From Arthrobacter agilis (lineage in GTDB: Bacteria; Actinomycetota; Actinomycetes; Actinomycetales; Micrococcaceae), in contig NZ_VHIM01000001.1 of NCBI RefSeq assembly GCF_006494655.1, positions 372,001 to 436,000 of the forward strand: a stretch of 64,000 bases of DNA. Direction: 5' to 3'. The notes under the pieces are model-generated. The model was given only the letters and a program-made list of their open reading frames with translations, did not search any database and was not told the origin of the DNA. Position numbers and translations under genes: made by a program. Shown here piece after piece: positions 45,352 to 54,059 of the stretch. Position 1 is the first letter of the stretch. The number at the start of each line of letters is the position of its first letter.

Positions 45352-46164
45352 TCACCATCGCCGGAATCCTCCCTCGGAACTGAGCACCTGCCCCACCATC
45401 CACCGACCCTCGTCGCTCACCAGCCAGGCGATGAGCCGCGCGGGGTCGTCGGGCTCACCGAAACGCCCGCCGGGAAAGTGCGCGAGCACGGCGTCGAGGA
45501 TCTCGGGAGACCGGTCGGCGGTCGCCGCGTCCAGATAGCCCGTGTTCACCGGCCCGGGGTTGACGGTGTTGAGGAGGATGCCCTGCTCGACCAGGTCGTC
45601 GGCGACGGATGCCGTCAGTCCCGCCAGCACCGCCTTCGACGCCGCGTAGGCGATCTCCGTGGGCATGGGCCCCGCGTGCTGCCCGGACGTCATCCAGATG
45701 ACCCGTCCGCCCTCCCTGCCGTCGTGCTGCTCGGCGAAATACTTCGTCGCCAGGAGGGTGGACCGTGCGTTGACCTGCCAGTGGGCGTCGAGCTCGCGCC
45801 ACGAGATCTCACCGAGCCTCCCGTCGCTGCCGGACCGCGCATGGTTGCAGACCAGTCCGTCGAGGTGGCCCGACGCCGCGCGCGCCTCCCGGATGAGCTG
45901 TTCGGCGCCGTCGGGGTTCGAGAGGTCGATGCTGCCGTGGGCCAGCGAAGCGCCAGGGACCTGACGACGGCGCACGGCGTCCACGACGTCCTCGATGCGA
46001 TCGGCACCCCACGGTTGCTCCGAGTCGTGCCGGGAGTAGTGGTGCAGGTACAGGGATGCGCCCATGTCCGCGAGACGCGAGGCGACCGCGAACCCGATGC
46101 CCCTGCGGCGGCTGACCCCGGTCACGACGACGGTGCGGCCCGACAGCTGATGCGTGGATTCCAT
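45352..46164 (-). CDS. Short-chain dehydrogenase/reductase
   Basis: The 270-residue protein has VVVTGVSRRRGIGFAVASRLADMGA (nucleotide motif, with three Arg), LVCNHARSGSDG, WMTSGQHAG (Ser) and the catalytic pair in AYAASKAVLAG (Tyr-x3-Lys). NTVNPGPVNTGYLD and the C-terminal VGQVLSSEGGFRRW are typical. It should act on an alcohol or ketone with NAD(P). Its message appears leaderless: TAGGCT ends six bases before the ATG. Confidence 0.9.
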   Translation of the reverse strand: MESTHQLSGRTVVVTGVSRRRGIGFAVASRLADMGASLYLHHYSRHDSEQPWGADRIEDVVDAVRRRQVPGASLAHGSIDLSNPDGAEQLIREARAASGHLDGLVCNHARSGSDGRLGEISWRELDAHWQVNARSTLLATKYFAEQHDGREGGRVIWMTSGQHAGPMPTEIAYAASKAVLAGLTASVADDLVEQGILLNTVNPGPVNTGYLDAATADRSPEILDAVLAHFPGGRFGEPDDPARLIAWLVSDEGRWMVGQVLSSEGGFRRW

Positions 46165-46170
46165 GCTCCC

Positions 46171-46198
46171 AGCCTAGGTTGGTGCGCTTCGCTAGGCT
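46171..46198. promoter_or_regulatory. Divergent symmetric -10 boxes
   Basis: AGCCTA (46171-46176; TAGGCT on minus, six bases before the SDR ATG) faces TAGGCT (46193-46198) across 16 bp. The plus box would start a leader of about 34 nt for the lipoprotein gene. Confidence 0.55.
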
Positions 46199-46238
46199 GG
46201 GAGAACCACCAGCCCCCCGCGTTCCCGCCAGGAGATCC

Positions 46239-46682
46239 ATGCGCCGACCGCTCGTCCGCCCGCTCGTCCTGGTTGCGGGCGCCCTCGTGCTCCTCGGACT
46301 CGCCGGGTGCGCGGGACCCGTGCTCGGGGTGCTCGAGCAGGAACAGACGGAACAGGACCAGCTGACCATCCGCACCGATCTCGACGGCGTTGACCTCGAG
46401 AGCACGCGCTTCCTCGCCGAGCGCGACGGCGTGGAGTACTTCGTCGCACGGCCCGTTGCCGGAACGGGCACGGAGGACACCGTCTGCCTGCTCGTCGAGG
46501 AGGGTATCGGCGTGGGCCTCGAGTGCGCTCCGCTCACGCGTGGCGAGGTGGGTGCCACCATCCGCGACAGCAGGGTGACCGCGGTGCTGCTGCCGGACGA
46601 CATCGATCGCAACGACCTGGCCGACGAGGGCTTCGAGCTCCTCCACCCCAATCTGGCCGTGCGTCCGGCCGGCGCCGACTGA
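46239..46682 (+). CDS. Small lipoprotein of unknown function
   Basis: The 147-residue protein starts MRRPLVRPLVLVAGALVLLGLAGCAG, with lipobox LAGC at Cys24. The mature part is acidic (EQEQTEQDQL) and ends with VTAVLLPDDIDRNDLADEGFELLHPNLAV. It should be anchored on the outer membrane face of the cell. No named family was recognised. GGAG precedes ATG 46239 by four bases; the frame upstream to 46179 overlaps the divergent promoter and is not coding. Confidence 0.72.
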   Translation: MRRPLVRPLVLVAGALVLLGLAGCAGPVLGVLEQEQTEQDQLTIRTDLDGVDLESTRFLAERDGVEYFVARPVAGTGTEDTVCLLVEEGIGVGLECAPLTRGEVGATIRDSRVTAVLLPDDIDRNDLADEGFELLHPNLAVRPAGAD

Positions 46683-46793
46683 CGCCACCTGCTCCGGTAG
46701 AACCCCGCGTGGCTCCGAAACAGTGGACACGAGCCGTCCCGCCGCGCCTAGCATGGAGCAGGAGTACGAGGCGGACCGGACCGGGAGGGCAGC

Positions 46794-47024
46794 ATGGCGG
46801 TAGCAGAGGACGACGGCGGCGAACTGATCGTCGGAGACGTGACGCGGACCCATGGCAGGGCGCTCGCCGTCGGGCTGGCACGCTCGACGGACGAGCACGG
46901 GAAGCCGATGATCGGTATCGGGTGGGTGGAGCAGGACCAGCTGCTCGAGATCACGGTCGACGAGGCCACCGCACTGCGGGACGAGCTGACCCGCATCATC
47001 GACGACGCAGCAGCGGCAGGCTGA
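46794..47024 (+). CDS. Small acidic protein of unknown function
   Basis: The 76-residue protein starts at ATG 46794 with GGAGGG four bases before it. It reads like a single alpha/beta unit (ELIVGDVTRTHGRALAVGLA, then MIGIGWVEQDQLLEITVDEATALRDELTRIIDDA). A TAGCAT box at 46749 could be its -10 site. No family was recognised. It is convergent with the zinc-ribbon gene, three bases away. Confidence 0.62.
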   Translation: MAVAEDDGGELIVGDVTRTHGRALAVGLARSTDEHGKPMIGIGWVEQDQLLEITVDEATALRDELTRIIDDAAAAG

Positions 47025-47027
47025 CCG

Positions 47028-47183
47028 TCAGGCCGAGACCTGGGTCTCCCCGACGGTCACGCGGTGGTTCTGCTCGCACTGGAAGACGGCGAGCGTCCCC
47101 GCAGGAACCGGCCCTTCGGCGGGCCATTGGTCCTCGGCGACCTCGATCAGGGCGGAACCGCACCTGGGGCATCGTGCGTCCAT
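47028..47183 (-). CDS. Small zinc-ribbon protein
   Basis: The 51-residue product begins MDARCPRCGSALIEVAED and ends with FQCEQNHRVTVGE, so Cys5-x2-Cys8 and a later Cys-x3-His could bind one zinc ion. GAGG lies seven bases before the ATG at 47183. The protein is too short for standard gene lists. Function is unknown; small ribbons often bind RNA polymerase or nucleic acid. Confidence 0.7.
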   Translation of the reverse strand: MDARCPRCGSALIEVAEDQWPAEGPVPAGTLAVFQCEQNHRVTVGETQVSA

Positions 47184-47320
47184 CGGTTGTCCTCTCTTCC
47201 TGGTCGGCGTACTGCGCGCGGACCATCTCTCCGGCCCTGAGGGCCAGTACACACCCCGCCTCCCCCGAGCGCCACCGGTTCGGCCTCGCCGTGCGCACTG
47301 GACGGAGCGAGCATCGGGGA

Positions 47321-48142
47321 CTAGCCCGAATCGCGGCGCCGCCTCCGCGCGATCCCGACCACCTCCGCGCGCACCAGGGAGCCCGCTGCGGCAGCGACCA
47401 GCGCCGCACCCCAGGATACGGGCGGCCGTCCCGCCACGAGCCGGGTGGAGGAATGCTCTCCTGATCGCATGATCGGCAGCAGTTCGACGGCGTGCGACGC
47501 CCCGGCGAGCGCAGAGCTGACACGGTGGAGTGCCGGCACCAGCCGCTCCGGCGCCGACAGCAGGACGCGGTCCAGCACGTCGCGTCCCCGATCCAGCACG
47601 GAGAGCGGCAGCGCGGCCACCACGTTGCCCGGCGGCCGCCGGGCCACCACGGGATGGGCACGGGTGGGCGCGACGAGTCGAACGGCTTCCCACAGCACAC
47701 CGAGCACCTGCAGCTCGCGCCGGGACACACGCTCCTGAAGGCGCGGGAACAGGGCGTCCTCCTCGTCCCGGACGTCGTCGTCGAGCACTTCGCTGAGCCG
47801 TCCGAGCACGTCGGCCCGCTCCGGCGTACCGTCGTCGAGGCCCTCGAGCTTCTGCACCAGCTCGTTGACCTCCTGGTGTTCGCGCTCCACCGCGAGGGTG
47901 AGCTCCCCTCCGTCCGGGAGGACACGCCGCATCACGGGCCAGAGGACGGATTCCTCGGCGAAGGCGTGCGGGAACACGAGGCGGTAGACGGCGAGGAGCA
48001 CGGCGGCCTGATCCTCCCCCGTGGTGCCCCTGAGCTGTCCGATGAGCCCGTTCAGCCGCACGTGGTCGCGCTTCTGCCGCACGAGCACGCTGAGCGGCCC
48101 GCCGAGCTGGTCGGTGGTCTGGTCTGCGACCGAGGTGTACAC
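47321..48142 (-). CDS. Hemerythrin-domain protein
   Basis: The 273-residue protein has an N-terminal hemerythrin-like four-helix bundle at about residues 10-160: RDHVRLNGLIGQL, FPHAFAEESVLWPVM, EREHQEVNELVQKL, RDEEDALFPRL. These supply His and Glu candidates for a diiron site that binds oxygen or iron. Residues 170-273 are less conserved, with a hydrophobic stretch (WGAALVAAAAGSLV) near the end. GTG 48142 has GGAGAGG five bases upstream; the open frame to 48205 is not needed. Confidence 0.84.
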   Translation of the reverse strand: MYTSVADQTTDQLGGPLSVLVRQKRDHVRLNGLIGQLRGTTGEDQAAVLLAVYRLVFPHAFAEESVLWPVMRRVLPDGGELTLAVEREHQEVNELVQKLEGLDDGTPERADVLGRLSEVLDDDVRDEEDALFPRLQERVSRRELQVLGVLWEAVRLVAPTRAHPVVARRPPGNVVAALPLSVLDRGRDVLDRVLLSAPERLVPALHRVSSALAGASHAVELLPIMRSGEHSSTRLVAGRPPVSWGAALVAAAAGSLVRAEVVGIARRRRRDSG

Positions 48143-48246
48143 GGGGTCCTCTCCTGGATCAAAGATGCAAGGGTCCATCCATCTGACTCCGCGCCCCGCC
48201 CCCACCGCACCTGCCGATGCGTGTGGCGGGTACCGCTGCCGCTGCC

Positions 48247-48252
48247 TATAAT
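48247..48252 (+). promoter_or_regulatory. Consensus -10 box of a leaderless transcript for the DUF429 gene
   Basis: TATAAT is followed by six bases (CGCCGG) and ATG 48259, the clearest such case here. No ribosome site is seen. Confidence 0.65.
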
Positions 48253-48258
48253 CGCCGG

Positions 48259-49002
48259 ATGCTCACAGCCGGAGTGGACCTCGCCGCCGAGACGAAGGGT
48301 ACGGCCCTCGCCGTCCTCGACTGGTCGGCGGTCCCGGTCACGGTCGACGTCGGCCTGGGGGTGACGGACACCGAGATCGCCGCGGTGGCGCCGACCGTGG
48401 GGAAGCTCGGGATCGACTGCGCCTTCGGCTGGCCGGACGACTTCGTCTCCTTCGTCACGCGCCACTCTTCGTGTCAGCGGGTGGAGGCCTCCGGGGACCA
48501 GGGACTGGCATGGCGTCGGCGCCTGTCCTACCGTGCCACCGACCGGGCCACGCGCGAGATCACCGGCCGCTGGCCCCTCAGCGTGGCGACGGACCGGCTC
48601 GGCCTGACCGCCATGCACTGCGCCGTGCTGCTCGACGAGATCGGCGACGCCCTCGGAGCCCCCGTGGACCGGTCCGGGGGAGGAACGGCCGTCGAGGTCT
48701 ATCCCTCCGCCACGCTCCGCGGCTGGGGTTTCGGGACGAGGGGCTACAAGAACGACGCCGGCATCCGCGCGGCCCTCCTGGAGTCCCTGCAGGATCGTGC
48801 GCCCTGGCTTCGCCTCACGAGCGCGGACCGGGCCCTCCTCGTGTCCTCCGACGACACCTTCGACGCCGTCATCGCGGCGCTCGCGGCCCGGGCCCATGCG
48901 CTGGGACTGACCCATCCCGTTCCGGCCGGGTTCCGGGAGCAGGCGCGCCGGGAAGGCTGGATCGCGTTGCCCATGGCACCGTTGGAGGACCTCGCACCCT
49001 AG
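48259..49002 (+). CDS. DUF429-domain protein
   Basis: The 247-residue protein begins MLTAGVDLAAETKGTALAVLDWS and contains GIDCAFGWPDDFVSFV, RATDRATREITG, VEVYPSATLRGWGF and DDTFDAVIAALAARA, the conserved Asp/Glu positions of DUF429, a fold related to RNase H-like nucleases. No activity is known. The frame upstream to 48217 lies before the promoter and is not expressed as protein. Confidence 0.85.
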   Translation: MLTAGVDLAAETKGTALAVLDWSAVPVTVDVGLGVTDTEIAAVAPTVGKLGIDCAFGWPDDFVSFVTRHSSCQRVEASGDQGLAWRRRLSYRATDRATREITGRWPLSVATDRLGLTAMHCAVLLDEIGDALGAPVDRSGGGTAVEVYPSATLRGWGFGTRGYKNDAGIRAALLESLQDRAPWLRLTSADRALLVSSDDTFDAVIAALAARAHALGLTHPVPAGFREQARREGWIALPMAPLEDLAP

Positions 49003-49046
49003 CGGGGCCACCAGACCACCAGACCACCGGGAAGGCGGGGCGCACC

Positions 49047-49994
49047 GTGGACCTCGAGGACAGGGCCGCAGCCCTCTACGCACTGCCCCTGGACGCCTTC
49101 GTCGGAGCGCGGAACGCGGCGGCCAAGGAGGCGACGGCGGCCGGCGAGACGGAACTCGCGCGTGCTCTGAAGGCCCTGCCGAAGCCGTCGTCCGCCGCCT
49201 GGCTCGTCAACATGCTGGTGACGCGCAGGCGCGACGAGGTGGAGCAGGTGCTCGAGCTCGGAGCCTCCCTGCGGGAGGCGCAGGACGGTCTCGACCGTGC
49301 CCAGCTCCACGCACTCGGTCAGCAGCGGCAGCGGCTCCTCGCCGCCGTCGCCGGTCAGTCGCTCGAGGCCGCGGCGGAGGCAGGGCACGACGTCGGCCGG
49401 GCCGCCCTGCCCGGTGTGGAACAGACCCTGCGGGCGGCCCTGGCCGATCCCTCCGCTGCCGGCGCCGTCCTGACGGGGCGGCTCGTGCGGACGCTGGAGG
49501 CCACCGGGTGGGACGCCGTCGACCTGGCGGGCGCTGTGGGCGGCCCTCACCCTCCGGAGGCAGACCGGCCGGCGGCGTCTGAGCCGGTGGGCGACGGCGC
49601 CCGTCCGGCTGGGGACACCCGCCGGGACGGCGCCCGTTCGGCTGGGGACACCCGCAGGGCAGGCACCCGGACGGCGGAGGAAGCCGCGGAAGTTGAGCGG
49701 CTCCGCGACGCCGAGAAGCGCGTCGACGCCGCGCGGACCCGGCGGGAGGACGCGGAGGAAGCCGGCAGGCAGCAGCACCGAGCGGCAGAGCGGCTCCGTG
49801 TGCGGCGCGACGGCCTGACGGCGTCGATCGAGGACCTCGAGGAACGGCTCGAAGGTCTGCGGAGGGAACTCGCCGAGGTGGAGTCCGCGTCGGTGAACGG
49901 ACAGCGGGAGGCGACCGCCGCCGAGGAGACGCTCGAGCGTGCGAGGAAGGAGGAACAGGCGGCCCAGGCGGTCCTCGACGGGCTGGAGCACTGA
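49047..49994 (+). CDS. Coiled-coil protein of unknown function
   Basis: The 315-residue protein starts at GTG 49047. Its N-terminal half (DRAAALYALPLDAFVGARNAAAKEATAAG, then LPKPSSAAWLVNMLVTRR) is Ala-rich helical. Residues about 185-220 hold two near-identical 11-residue units (GARPAGDTRRD and GARSAGDTRRA). The rest is a long heptad-like helix with Glu/Arg/Ala (EVERLRDAEKRVDAARTRRE, then IEDLEERLEGLRRELAEVES). No catalytic motif is seen. It follows the DUF429 gene by 44 bp on the same strand. Confidence 0.7.
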   Translation: MDLEDRAAALYALPLDAFVGARNAAAKEATAAGETELARALKALPKPSSAAWLVNMLVTRRRDEVEQVLELGASLREAQDGLDRAQLHALGQQRQRLLAAVAGQSLEAAAEAGHDVGRAALPGVEQTLRAALADPSAAGAVLTGRLVRTLEATGWDAVDLAGAVGGPHPPEADRPAASEPVGDGARPAGDTRRDGARSAGDTRRAGTRTAEEAAEVERLRDAEKRVDAARTRREDAEEAGRQQHRAAERLRVRRDGLTASIEDLEERLEGLRRELAEVESASVNGQREATAAEETLERARKEEQAAQAVLDGLEH

Positions 49995-50060
49995 TCGTCC
50001 CTGACGACGGCGTAGAGTGACGTGCGTCAGCGCCACCCATCCAAGCCCGAGGGACTCTTC

Positions 50061-50777
50061 GTGACCGAGCAGGAAGTACTGACAGAGGTCAATGATCAGC
50101 TCTTCGCACTGCTGACCGGGGCCGAAGGTTTCCAGGAGTTCCTGGACGAGCTCGCCGTCATGGCCGCACGCAGATTGTCCGTCACCAGCGAGGTCTCGTG
50201 CGCCGTCACGCTGGTCCGTCTGAAGAAGGCCGGGACGCTCGCGACCAGCGACGAGCTCGCGCGGACGGCCGACGAGTTCCAGAACCGTTCCCACGAGGGC
50301 CCGTGCCTGGAAGCTGCGGAAAGGAGACTGTCCGTCTACTGCGCCGACACCATGACGGACCCGCGCTGGCCCACCTATCTCCGCAAGGTGCGGGCCACTC
50401 CCATCCGGTCCATTCTCGGTGTGTCCTTCGCCCTCGGGGACAGCGGTCGCGCCGCGCTCAATCTCTACTCGACAGTGCCCTCCTCCTTCGATCCCGGAGC
50501 CATCGCCGCGGCCGAAGCGCTCGCCGAGGCGGCGTCGTCCTCTCTGACCTTTGCTGCGCGGGCGGCGGCCGCGGATGACGAGCGACACGACCTCGAGGCA
50601 GCCCTGGAGTCACGCCAGACCATCAATACGGCGATCGGCATCATCATGTTCCAGAACTCCTGCTCCCATGCGGAGGCACTGACCATCCTGCAGCGGGCAT
50701 CGAACAGCCGGAACCTCAAACTGCGGGTGGTGGCCGAACGGGTGATCACCTCCATCGCCGACGCCGAGAAGCACTGA
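50061..50777 (+). CDS. GAF and ANTAR domain protein 1
   Basis: The 238-residue protein has an N-terminal GAF domain (SCAVTLVRLKKAGTLATSDELARTADEFQ, HEGPCLEAA, DPRWPTYLRKVRA, LGVSFALGDSGRAALNLYS) and an ANTAR domain at its end (ALESRQTINTAIGIIMFQNSCSHAEALTILQRAS). ANTAR domains bind RNA stem-loops and act as antiterminators; the GAF domain is the likely ligand switch. GTG 50061 has GAGGG seven bases before it. It is convergent with GAF/ANTAR 2, which ends 12 bases later. Confidence 0.88.
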   Translation: MTEQEVLTEVNDQLFALLTGAEGFQEFLDELAVMAARRLSVTSEVSCAVTLVRLKKAGTLATSDELARTADEFQNRSHEGPCLEAAERRLSVYCADTMTDPRWPTYLRKVRATPIRSILGVSFALGDSGRAALNLYSTVPSSFDPGAIAAAEALAEAASSSLTFAARAAAADDERHDLEAALESRQTINTAIGIIMFQNSCSHAEALTILQRASNSRNLKLRVVAERVITSIADAEKH

Positions 50778-50789
50778 CCCCGGCCCGCG

Positions 50790-51530
50790 CTAGTCGAAAT
50801 GCGTGCTGACCGGCGCGTCGACCGTGCTCCTGAGCACGTTCCCCGCGAGATCGCGGAGCTTGAGGTTGCGTGCACTCGACGCCGCCCGCAGGATCTCGAT
50901 CGCGTCATCCTGACTGCAGCGGTTCTGCGCCATGACGACTCCGGCGGCGAGATCGATGGTGGTCCGTGACTCCATGGCTGCCGTCAGGTTCTCGACCTTC
51001 TCCGTCAGCCGTGCCACGCGAAGCGCGAGTTTCAGCGGTGTGGACACGGCGCGTGCGAACTCCTCGGACGCAAGGACGGCGTCCTTCCCGAAGGCACCGG
51101 AGTTCCGCGAGAAGTAGGTGACCGTGGCCCGCTCGAGCCCGCCCGTGTCGACGGGAACACTGAGCACCGAACGGATTCCACTGCCTGCCAGCACCGATCG
51201 GCACAGAGGGAAGCCGGGATCCATCTCGAGGTCGTCCACCACCACCGTCTTGCGAGACTGCGCCGCCCGGACACCGGGACCGTCGTCGAACCGTTGTTGG
51301 AGGTCTGCGAGCCGCCGGGCCGTGCGACTGGACCCGGCCACCGCGGGGTGCCTGCGTGGCCTGAGGAGCGTGACGCTCGCGAGGGTCCTGCACGCCTCCA
51401 TGCGGGTTATCGAGGACGCGAGTGCCGCAAGACCCTCGAGGAAGGCGCCCAGACCGGTACCCACAACCGCCAGGTCCACCAGGATGTCCCTGATATCGCA
51501 CGGGGTGTCGAGGACGAGCCGATCGGTCAT
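50790..51530 (-). CDS. GAF and ANTAR domain protein 2
   Basis: The 246-residue protein has GAF features (SVTLLRPRRHPAVAGSS, DDGPGVRAAQSRKTVVVDDLEMDPGFP, RSVLSVPVDTGGLERATVTYFS) and a C-terminal ANTAR domain (AMESRTTIDLAAGVVMAQNRCSQDDAIEILRAASSARNLKLR). It is clearly a paralogue of protein 1, sharing the SxRNLKLR end. ATG 51530 is chosen; the frame to 51620 has no conserved residues. It is divergent from GAF/ANTAR 3. Confidence 0.87.
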   Translation of the reverse strand: MTDRLVLDTPCDIRDILVDLAVVGTGLGAFLEGLAALASSITRMEACRTLASVTLLRPRRHPAVAGSSRTARRLADLQQRFDDGPGVRAAQSRKTVVVDDLEMDPGFPLCRSVLAGSGIRSVLSVPVDTGGLERATVTYFSRNSGAFGKDAVLASEEFARAVSTPLKLALRVARLTEKVENLTAAMESRTTIDLAAGVVMAQNRCSQDDAIEILRAASSARNLKLRDLAGNVLRSTVDAPVSTHFD

Positions 51531-51797
51531 TGCGCACCACCCCCGGAACGTGCTCCGACGGGGAGCACGACGAACACCAAAGCTGCTTGCTGCTGAACAA
51601 CTTCCTCCCATGCTAGTCACGGGTCGGCCGGAGGACCAGACGTCACGGAAGCGGGCAACTTCGGCGTAACACTCCGCAACGGCCTCACCGGCGGCCTCCC
51701 CCCGGCGCAGCGATTTGCCACCACTCCAGGAGTTGACTATCTTGAACCGGGTCTAGAAGTGGGCGCCGATGACAGCCGGTATGACCGGCGCCAGGAC

Positions 51798-52532
51798 ATG
51801 TCGAGGCCTCCCGTGGACTCTGAGCCCAATCTCAACGAACTCGCCGTAGTTTTCGGCCGCGTACGCGGCCTTCTCCTCACCGAAGAAACGGTGCAGCACG
51901 CCGTCGATCTGCTCGCCGAAGCTGCCCGGGACCTCATCCCCGGCGCCACCGGGGCCGGTGTCTCACTCATCCACCACGGCAGAAGGACGAGTACCGGGGC
52001 CACCGACACCCTGGTTCGTCGTGCCGATGAACTCCAGTACGAGCTGTCCGAGGGCCCCTGCCTCAGCGCGTGGTCCACCTCGGCTCCTGTCAGGACCGAC
52101 GACACGGAGGCGGTGGATCAGCGCTGGCCGCGATGGGCAGCCGCAGCCGCGTCGATGTCCGTACGCTCCTGCCAGAGCGTGCCCCTCATCCAGGGGCGTA
52201 CCACCATCGGAGCCATGAAGGTCTACTCGACCAGGGCGTACGCCTTCGACGAAGCCACCGAACGGGCACTCCTGCGGTTCGCCGTGCCCGCCGCGGCACT
52301 GTTGAGCCATGTCCAGACCACCGAGACACCGCAGCAGATCAGAACCGAACTGACGGCCGCCCTGCAGGTGCGCGACCGCATCGGGATGGCCAAGGGCATC
52401 CTGATGGCGCAACTCGGGATCGACGATCGCAGTGCGTTCCGTGAGCTGGTCGCACGCGCGGAGGACGGCGGACGGTCGATCGCGGACATCGCACGCGAGC
52501 TGACCGAGGGACCCGGACCGGTGGAGGCCTGA
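51798..52532 (+). CDS. GAF and ANTAR domain protein 3
   Basis: The 244-residue protein has a GAF domain (TGAGVSLIHHGRRTSTGATDTLVRRADELQYELSEGPC, VDQRWPRWAAAAASMSVRSCQSVPLIQGRTTIGAMKVYST) and an ANTAR domain (ALQVRDRIGMAKGILMAQLGIDDRSAFRELVARA). GEGPC-like SEGPC and VRSC(Q)SVPL are usual for this group. Start ATG 51798 is weakly supported; GTG 51759 is possible. A TTGACT at 51733 may be part of its promoter. Confidence 0.87.
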   Translation: MSRPPVDSEPNLNELAVVFGRVRGLLLTEETVQHAVDLLAEAARDLIPGATGAGVSLIHHGRRTSTGATDTLVRRADELQYELSEGPCLSAWSTSAPVRTDDTEAVDQRWPRWAAAAASMSVRSCQSVPLIQGRTTIGAMKVYSTRAYAFDEATERALLRFAVPAAALLSHVQTTETPQQIRTELTAALQVRDRIGMAKGILMAQLGIDDRSAFRELVARAEDGGRSIADIARELTEGPGPVEA

Positions 52533-52552
52533 GCCGCTCCCCCGCGCCCGTC

Positions 52553-53362
52553 TCAGTTCCGCTCCGCGCTCCGGTGGCGTGTCTCCTCCGTATGCCGTGA
52601 GCGGGAGATCTCCTGCTGCGCTCGGCGGGCGAAGCGGCGGAACGTGAGCCGCTCGGCTGCAGGGAAGGCGTGCGGGCGCTGGTCGAGGATGCAGAATGCG
52701 CCGATGTTCCACCCACCGGGCCCCCTCAGGGGGTGTGCGGCGTAGAAGCGTAGGTACGGCTCCTGCACCACGAGCGGATGGTTCGCGAACCGGGGGTCCC
52801 GGCGCGTGTCGGTGATGACGAACGTCGCGGCCGTCCTGATCGCTTCGTCACAGAATGCCTCGCGTCGCGGCGCATGACGGGGCAAGGGACCCCTGGCGGC
52901 CTTGAGATACTGGCTGTCCGCGTCGATGAGGGAGACGGTCGCCGAACTGACGTCGAAGGCTGCTCGTGCCTCGCTCACGAGCTCGTCGAGGACGGTCGCC
53001 GGGCCCGAGTGCATCAGGCCCGTCGAGGACAGCGACCTGAGCCGCTCGTCCTCTGCTTCCGTATCCGTGAGCAGCCAGGCCGCGGCCGCGCTGATCCGGG
53101 GCCCTTCGAGTGCCTGCGCCGCCGGGGTCGTGGCGTACGGCACCATGCTCTCGTGCCGCCTGTCCCACAGCATCTCGTTGATCGCGTGAGCGAGGATATC
53201 CCGCTCGAGTTCCGTCAGCGATTCGGCGCCCTGCAGGAACAGCGCGAGGTGAGCCTCGGAGGCGCGCCCGCCATTGCCGCAATAGTGCAGCCAGACCTGA
53301 CCAGGGGTCAGGCCGCACCGGCTCATCGCCTCGAGCATCAGCCGTCGCTGGGCCTGCTTCAC
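52553..53362 (-). CDS. GAF protein with an N-terminal module shared with the 22.7-kb protein
   Basis: The 269-residue protein starts at GTG 53362, with GAGGAG five bases before it. Residues about 15-75 match the small protein at 22728-23078 (W-L-x-Y, G-G, RDIL-A-x-NE). Residues about 105-250 form a GAF domain with AFCDEAI, DTRRDPRFANHPLVVQEPYLRFYAAHPLRGPGGWNIGAFCILD (parts), typical of one-domain GAF proteins. It lacks ANTAR, kinase or GGDEF parts. Ligand unknown. Confidence 0.82.
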   Translation of the reverse strand: MKQAQRRLMLEAMSRCGLTPGQVWLHYCGNGGRASEAHLALFLQGAESLTELERDILAHAINEMLWDRRHESMVPYATTPAAQALEGPRISAAAAWLLTDTEAEDERLRSLSSTGLMHSGPATVLDELVSEARAAFDVSSATVSLIDADSQYLKAARGPLPRHAPRREAFCDEAIRTAATFVITDTRRDPRFANHPLVVQEPYLRFYAAHPLRGPGGWNIGAFCILDQRPHAFPAAERLTFRRFARRAQQEISRSRHTEETRHRSAERN

Positions 53363-53566
53363 TGCGTCTCCTCGGGCTAGCCACGTGCTCTACCGACGAA
53401 AATAGTCAGCATGCTTAGTTCTTGACGCTACCGGACGCACGACCACAACGGAAGCCCGCCTCGGTGCAGGACCCGTCGTTGGCGGGAGATCGCGGACTGA
53501 TAACTATTCGACGCGCCCCGGTTCCTTCCCGGAGCGGCGGTCTGTCGTTTCCGTGGCCCGGCTGCT

Positions 53567-53572
53567 TACGCT
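53567..53572 (+). promoter_or_regulatory. Candidate -10 box in the 300-bp gap before the small gene
   Basis: TACGCT lies 90 bases before ATG 53663. The gap 53363-53662 holds no gene. Its first 60 bases are AT-richer and contain AGCATGCT; on the minus strand TATTTT with an upstream GTCAAG could serve the GAF gene. Confidence 0.3.
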
Positions 53573-53662
53573 GGGGCAACGGCGCTCCGGCGCACAACCA
53601 TTCGCACCGAAGCACAGCCCGTGCTGGAAGGACCGGCGCACACAGCGCCGGTGAGGTCTCCC

Positions 53663-53953
53663 ATGTACTCCGAGAACAACGGTCCGGTACCGGACCTCCG
53701 GCTCCTCCGCTCCCTCGAGGACTCACGCGCGCAACTCCTCGACACCATGCTCTCCCTGCGCTGCGACTGCGCGGAGGTGTTCGCGGACTCGCGGCGCAGC
53801 GAGGACGAGCGCGACGGCGCCGCGTGGGAACTGGCCCGCGCGGTCGGCGACATCAGGCGGTGCGACGAGGAACTGCACACCCTGCGCGAGCTCTTTCGTC
53901 GGCAGGAGAATGGTTCGACGGGACGCCTGATCGGCACCGGCTCGCGTCGGTGA
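53663..53953 (+). CDS. Small helical protein of unknown function
   Basis: The 96-residue protein starts at ATG 53663 with GAGG six bases before it. It reads as two long helices (LRLLRSLEDSRAQLLDTMLSLRCDCAEVFADSRRSED, then ELARAVGDIRRCDEELHTLRELFRRQ). It has two Cys in RCDC and no membrane segment. No family was recognised. It sits inside the GAF cluster but its role is unknown. Confidence 0.6.
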   Translation: MYSENNGPVPDLRLLRSLEDSRAQLLDTMLSLRCDCAEVFADSRRSEDERDGAAWELARAVGDIRRCDEELHTLRELFRRQENGSTGRLIGTGSRR

Positions 53954-54059
53954 CCCTTCCCTGTCAGCACCCGTCCACTTCCGGGTAACAGCCGGTCACG
54001 GCTGCATCACAGGATGAAACCCAGGCCCTGACGCGGTGGCACGGACCGACGCCGGCGAG

